From Casuarius casuarius (taxonomy: Eukaryota; Chordata; Aves; Casuariiformes; Casuariidae), in contig PTFA01000197.1 in the NCBI GenBank assembly GCA_003342895.1, positions 1,734,197 to 1,798,196 of the forward strand: DNA of 64,000 nucleotides. The letters run 5' to 3'. Position numbers and translations under genes: made by a program. The stretch's first letter is position 1. Each line of letters begins with the position of its first letter. The notes under the pieces were generated by a model. That model was not told where the DNA came from and searched no databases. It worked only from the letters and a program-made list of their open reading frames with translations. This document shows, one piece after another, positions 60,001 to 64,000 of the stretch.

Positions 60001-63000
60001 GAGCTGGGTGAGGGAGGACTCCTTGTGCAGTGCACATCTCCAAGTCTCCTTCTTTCTCTCAGTCTCAGGCCTGCTCCCTCAGCTGCTTCCAAGGACCACA
60101 TCAGCAATACTTCTGCAGGTGCCTTTCTGCTGCTCCTCCTTGTGCTGGTCTCTCGCACCCACCCACCCACCAACCCAAACCAAGAGGCGGCAACATGCCT
60201 GTGCCTTCACAGGCAGAAACACCTGCAAATTGGTGCTGCGGGTCTTGTACAGGTGGTGACGCTAGGCTGAGTACTGATTTTTCTGACTTCTGGAACTTAA
60301 TTGTCTCTTACGGGTAACTTAAAGCAAGGCTTGTGGGGAACCCACAGCAGCAGTGATATTTGACCAAAATAAGGCATTAATTGTTATTATTAGTAACTGT
60401 TATTATCTCAGCTTCTTCAAATGAGATGAAAGCTTGGCTTGGTAATCTAATGGAATGTTTCCTTCTAGAAAATAGGTAAAATTTTTGGTCTGATTTTCTA
60501 AAGATACAAAGTTACACAACAGTGTTATCTATCCATCCATCCATCTGTCCCCAACCCATTTTTGAACCTACTACCCAATATGACAAAGGGATAAATATAT
60601 TTAAATATTTATTTCTATTTGAATTTGAAAGATCTTATAAGCTGGAAAGATGGATGAGAGAGTCAAATGAATGCCTCCTCAGAAAGAAAACTTGCTGCTA
60701 TTCTATTTGATTTCGAGGCTTTTACATTGGTAGCTGGGACCCCAAAGCATGTGCTGCCCCAGCAGCCAAGAGTTAGGGGACAGGCAGAAGCTGGCAGTAC
60801 TGAGGGGACTGTGTTGCAAGAGAGAAGGTGAGTTACTGCACTGAGGTGTATCCAGAAATAAGAACAAAAAGCTGTAGAAACCTGTAGAAGCTTTACCCAT
60901 CTTGCTGCTCTCAAAACAGCTTTTTTTTTTTTCTTTTTTTTTCTTTTTTCAGTCACCTAAGACCATTCACTTTGGCTGCACAGGCATTATTTGGAAATTT
61001 CCATATCTCCTCAGACAGGGACATCTGCTGCTGCAGGTCCAATCTTGTCCATTCAAATTAAACTTGTTCCTCACAGTCTCTGTGAAGGTGCCAGGCCCAC
61101 TTCTCACACTAAACCCAGAGCAGCAAGTGGTTTCTTCTTTCTCCTTTTATCCAGGCGAACCATTTGCTGGAGGTCAGTCACTGCCTCGTTCCGCACATCC
61201 GTAATTTTATTTGTCCTTTTACTAGCTCCTTGGACAAATAAAAACAGACTCCAATGACAGATTCCAGTGGAGGACTTACCAATTTATTTTCATAGTGCAT
61301 TGGGCTTGATAGGGGATTTTTGTCACCTTGGCCAAAGCTGGCAGGCTGTTTCACCATGGTCTTTCTGAAAGAACGCCTGCCCTGTATCCCAGCACCTCTT
61401 TCTCTATGGGGTTGAAATGCTGCCGCTAGTGATGACGGGCATTGGCAGAGCTGCAAGGGCACCCGGAACTGCAGAACCGGGAAGGCTGCAGCTAGTGCAG
61501 GTGGGTCTGCAGCCACCTCTGTGCAGAGGAGATTCCTTTGAAAGAAAAGGAGGTGGGGAAGGAGCAAAGAAGCCAGCACAGGAGGCTGGACAGCTGAGTG
61601 TGTTAAAAACAGGGCTGGAGCTCTGTGTTGGCTGAACTGCCGAAGACCCAGCCTGGTGTCTGAAACAGGGCTGTACGACCCCTCGGGTACTTTTGATGGC
61701 GGCGATGTGCAGCATGGACACTCAGGCTTGACCAGGCCTTGCACTCGGCCCCCTTCTCACCTCTGAAAGGGCTGCCTTTTCCCAGGGCAGAGTATAGCAT
61801 GCATATGCATGTGTATGTACATTTTCAAGCATGGACCTGTGCTATGGAGAGGAGGACTGGTCTGTGCTTCTTGTATCTGGAGAAGGGACAAGGAGCGTGA
61901 CCACTAAGCCGTACTCTCTCATGCCTTTTGCCACCATTAAAGAAAGGCTTAACTAAAAAGAAAGGAGTGGGGGAAGAACAGCCTCCTCCTCCGCAGCTTT
62001 GCCCAGCAGAAAAGGCTAAGGCTGAACTGATTAGTCCTGTCACAACAGGTACGGGCCAGATCCAGGTTTAATGCGGACAGAGAATTAAGCATTAATCCCC
62101 AGTGACAGGCCACTGACAGGAACTGGGAAACAGCCCTCACGTTAGGAGCAGACCCTTTGCCTGCCATCTTGTAATCCCTTCCTTTGAGAGCTTGGCACGG
62201 CACTGCAGGGACAGTGGGGGTTAGCCCCGCTCCCTGTGACCACGCAGCGGGGAAGAAGGACGGGCAGGAAGGATGGAGGACAGGGCTCACCCCTAGCACC
62301 CTTTGCTCTGCCTCTCCTCCAGCATCCCTGCAGCAGGGCGGCCGGCCCGTCGCCCCAGCATGGCCTCAGAGGGCCCACGGGCTCTCGCTCCCTCCCTGCT
62401 GCAGGGATACAGCCCTTCATCTGAAGCAGCTGGCAGCTTGCTTTTGCTTGCAAAGAAGTCCTGGCAGCCAGGACCGGTGCCTACTGTGGCGAGCGGGCCT
62501 CGCTCACAGCGCCCAGGATTCCCCGAGCAGCGCAGCTCCGCGGAAGAAACCACCTGCACCTTCCGCCCGAGGCAAAAGGATTTCTAAAAACTAATTCCCC
62601 CGATGAGTGCCAAAAGCTAATGAGCCTTCCTTCTCCCCCCACTGCAAGACCTTCCCCCCTCCCTCTTGGGGTGCTCACGTGACAGCCGGGCTCACCGCAG
62701 CTCTTCTCCACACGTGGCCTTCCCCTGTGAGGTGCCATTTGCCAAAAATCTAGGTGCTAGGCAGGGAGGTAATGTGAGAGGCTGGATTGCCAGAAGTTGT
62801 GCTGCCCTGGGCAGGAAGGACATCCAGAGCTGCCTTTGTGCATTTCCCTGCTCCCCAAACACTCTGCGAGCCTGGGCAGAGCCCACTTTGGGAGCTCTCT
62901 GAACAAGCTGTACCAGACCCTTAGCAAGGGGCAGAGCCCAGAAGGTGCAAAGAGTAGCAATAAACTAAGGCATTTAAAGCAGGATGAGGAAATCCAAGGA

Positions 63001-64000
63001 GAGCAATTGCTGGACATGTGCCAGGGTCCATAGGAGACCATTGGACAGGTCAGCAGGAAGACCAGGTGAAGGAAGATATACACTCCTCTGGACACATCCT
63101 CCTCAAAATGAAGAGGCTGGGTGTCAGTGATCTCAGCCATTCCTTGGCCATCCCTTTTCAGGCTGTATCACTCACCTGTCCCAAGAGTAATGCTGGCCCC
63201 AGCAGGAGCAGGTATCCTGCAGCCCAAGAGGTCAAAATCAGACAGACGGATACAGGAGTTGCCTGAGTCTGCGTGAGGGATTTGGGCCTAAAGAAAACAA
63301 CTGATCACCTGAGAAGCCTTGGCAACTCATCTGCAGCTGATCCTGAAAGGCCAAAATTTGAATGCCTGGGTCTTGAACAAAGAGATGACCCAGCCAGCCG
63401 AAAAGTCTCCTCTGAAACACTGCTTTGGAACTCAACCCCCATCACAGTCCCCAAGGGCAACCTCCTCCAGTCGCGTTGTAGTTATCCTCAAGCCACTCAG
63501 CTGAGGAAAGTTGAGGCCACCACATTCCTATGGAAGAGAGGACTTTCCCTCTTTCCCTCTGAGCTTTGCTGGAGTACTAACGGGGGAGTGTGTCTTGGTA
63601 TTCAAAGAAACTATGTGGCTCTTCATTCTTCATGACTGTACGCCTGGAGGGCCCCAGCACTACTGAAGGCCCACAGTTAAGGCAGACAGAAAATCCACAG
63701 AGAACAAAATGCACCAAAGAGTGCCTCCAGCATCAGACATTTCTCTGGTTCCAAGCAAGCCAAGTCTACCCTGGCATCTGGGTTCAGAGGTTTCCATCCC
63801 AGCTGTGAGTAAATGTCATTTTGGGAAGATCAGTCCAGATGGTAACAAACTATTTCCTGGGACTCTCTGCTATTCAGTACCTCCCAAGGCTCTCAGGAAA
63901 AAGTAGAGCTTTTTGAGGTGCTGCCATCCGTAAGCCAAACTGCAGAGAGGAGCACCCATGAAAGGGACGGTCCCAAGAGCAACCAGGGCTGGGACTGCTG
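57084..64000. other. Upstream flank of TEF, no gene recognised
   Basis: In the conserved gene order the next gene would be ZC3H7B, but none of its zinc-finger or TPR coding sequence was seen, so it must lie beyond the window. Bases 57,370-57,450 (CCAAT, GATA and CTTTGCAAAG-type motifs) may belong to the exon 1b promoter. There is a G12 run at 57952-57963, short TCCA and CCCA repeats near 60,535 and 60,160, and AT-rich homeobox-like sequence near 59,255-59,275. Confidence 0.5.

Noticed and set aside
57084..64000. Search for the 3' end of ZC3H7B expected from conserved gene order
   Set aside because: No coding similarity was seen on the minus strand; the gene, if present, lies beyond the window.
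1..64000. CRISPR arrays, bacterial operons, tRNA or rRNA genes
   Set aside because: No regularly spaced direct repeats, no prokaryotic gene density and no cloverleaf or rRNA core sequences noticed.

Overview
This is a vertebrate nuclear genomic window, most likely from a sauropsid (bird, crocodilian or turtle). The evidence is large spliced genes, CpG islands at promoters, long AT-rich non-coding stretches, single ambiguous bases typical of a draft assembly, and two recognisable protein-coding genes. One is TOB2 (+ strand). The other is TEF (- strand), whose deduced 313-residue protein starts MPGRAAHQ like the chicken orthologue VBP (vitellogenin-promoter binding protein). The convergent TEF/TOB2 arrangement is the one found at human 22q13.2, so the locus is conserved microsynteny. 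No sign of bacterial, viral or CRISPR content was seen.

Layout. 1-440: CpG island, probably the TOB2 promoter, with two divergently oriented ZNF143-type motifs. 441-3570: probable TOB2 5' intron. 3571-8085: TOB2 terminal exon (short 5'UTR, single-exon 340-residue coding region, about 3.4 kb 3'UTR ending in ATTAAA). 8.1-32.9 kb: gene-poor interval with two orphan CpG islands (about 14.4-14.9 kb, with a CRE and a TATA/MEF2 box; about 28.1-28.6 kb, with duplicated GCCATTTGGGG elements) and a compact D-box/E-box/MEF2 cluster near 24.1 kb. 32.9-42.1 kb: AT-rich 3' flank, probably the long 3'UTR of TEF. 42,146-51,894: four coding exons of TEF on the minus strand. 51.2-52.8 kb: CpG island of the main TEF promoter, with an E-box, an NRF1 palindrome and an inverted CCAAT box. 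56,981-57,083: an alternative TEF first coding exon. 57.1-64.0 kb: no gene recognised.

How the genes work. TOB2 is a BTG/Tob adaptor that recruits CCR4-NOT deadenylase to mRNAs through PABP. TEF/VBP is a PAR bZIP activator that binds D-boxes and is clock-output controlled in vertebrates. They are neighbours, not a pathway, although clock-type motifs (a RORE-like site at TOB2, an E-box at TEF, a perfect D-box between them) are suggestive. All splice junctions of TEF were resolved from the sequence: both alternative first exons end in the same phase and join exon 2 in frame. I did not find a previously undescribed biological system. The best leads are regulatory: orphan promoters, a D-box cluster, convergent poly(A) signals, and a genomic A25 tract just after an early poly(A) signal of TEF.
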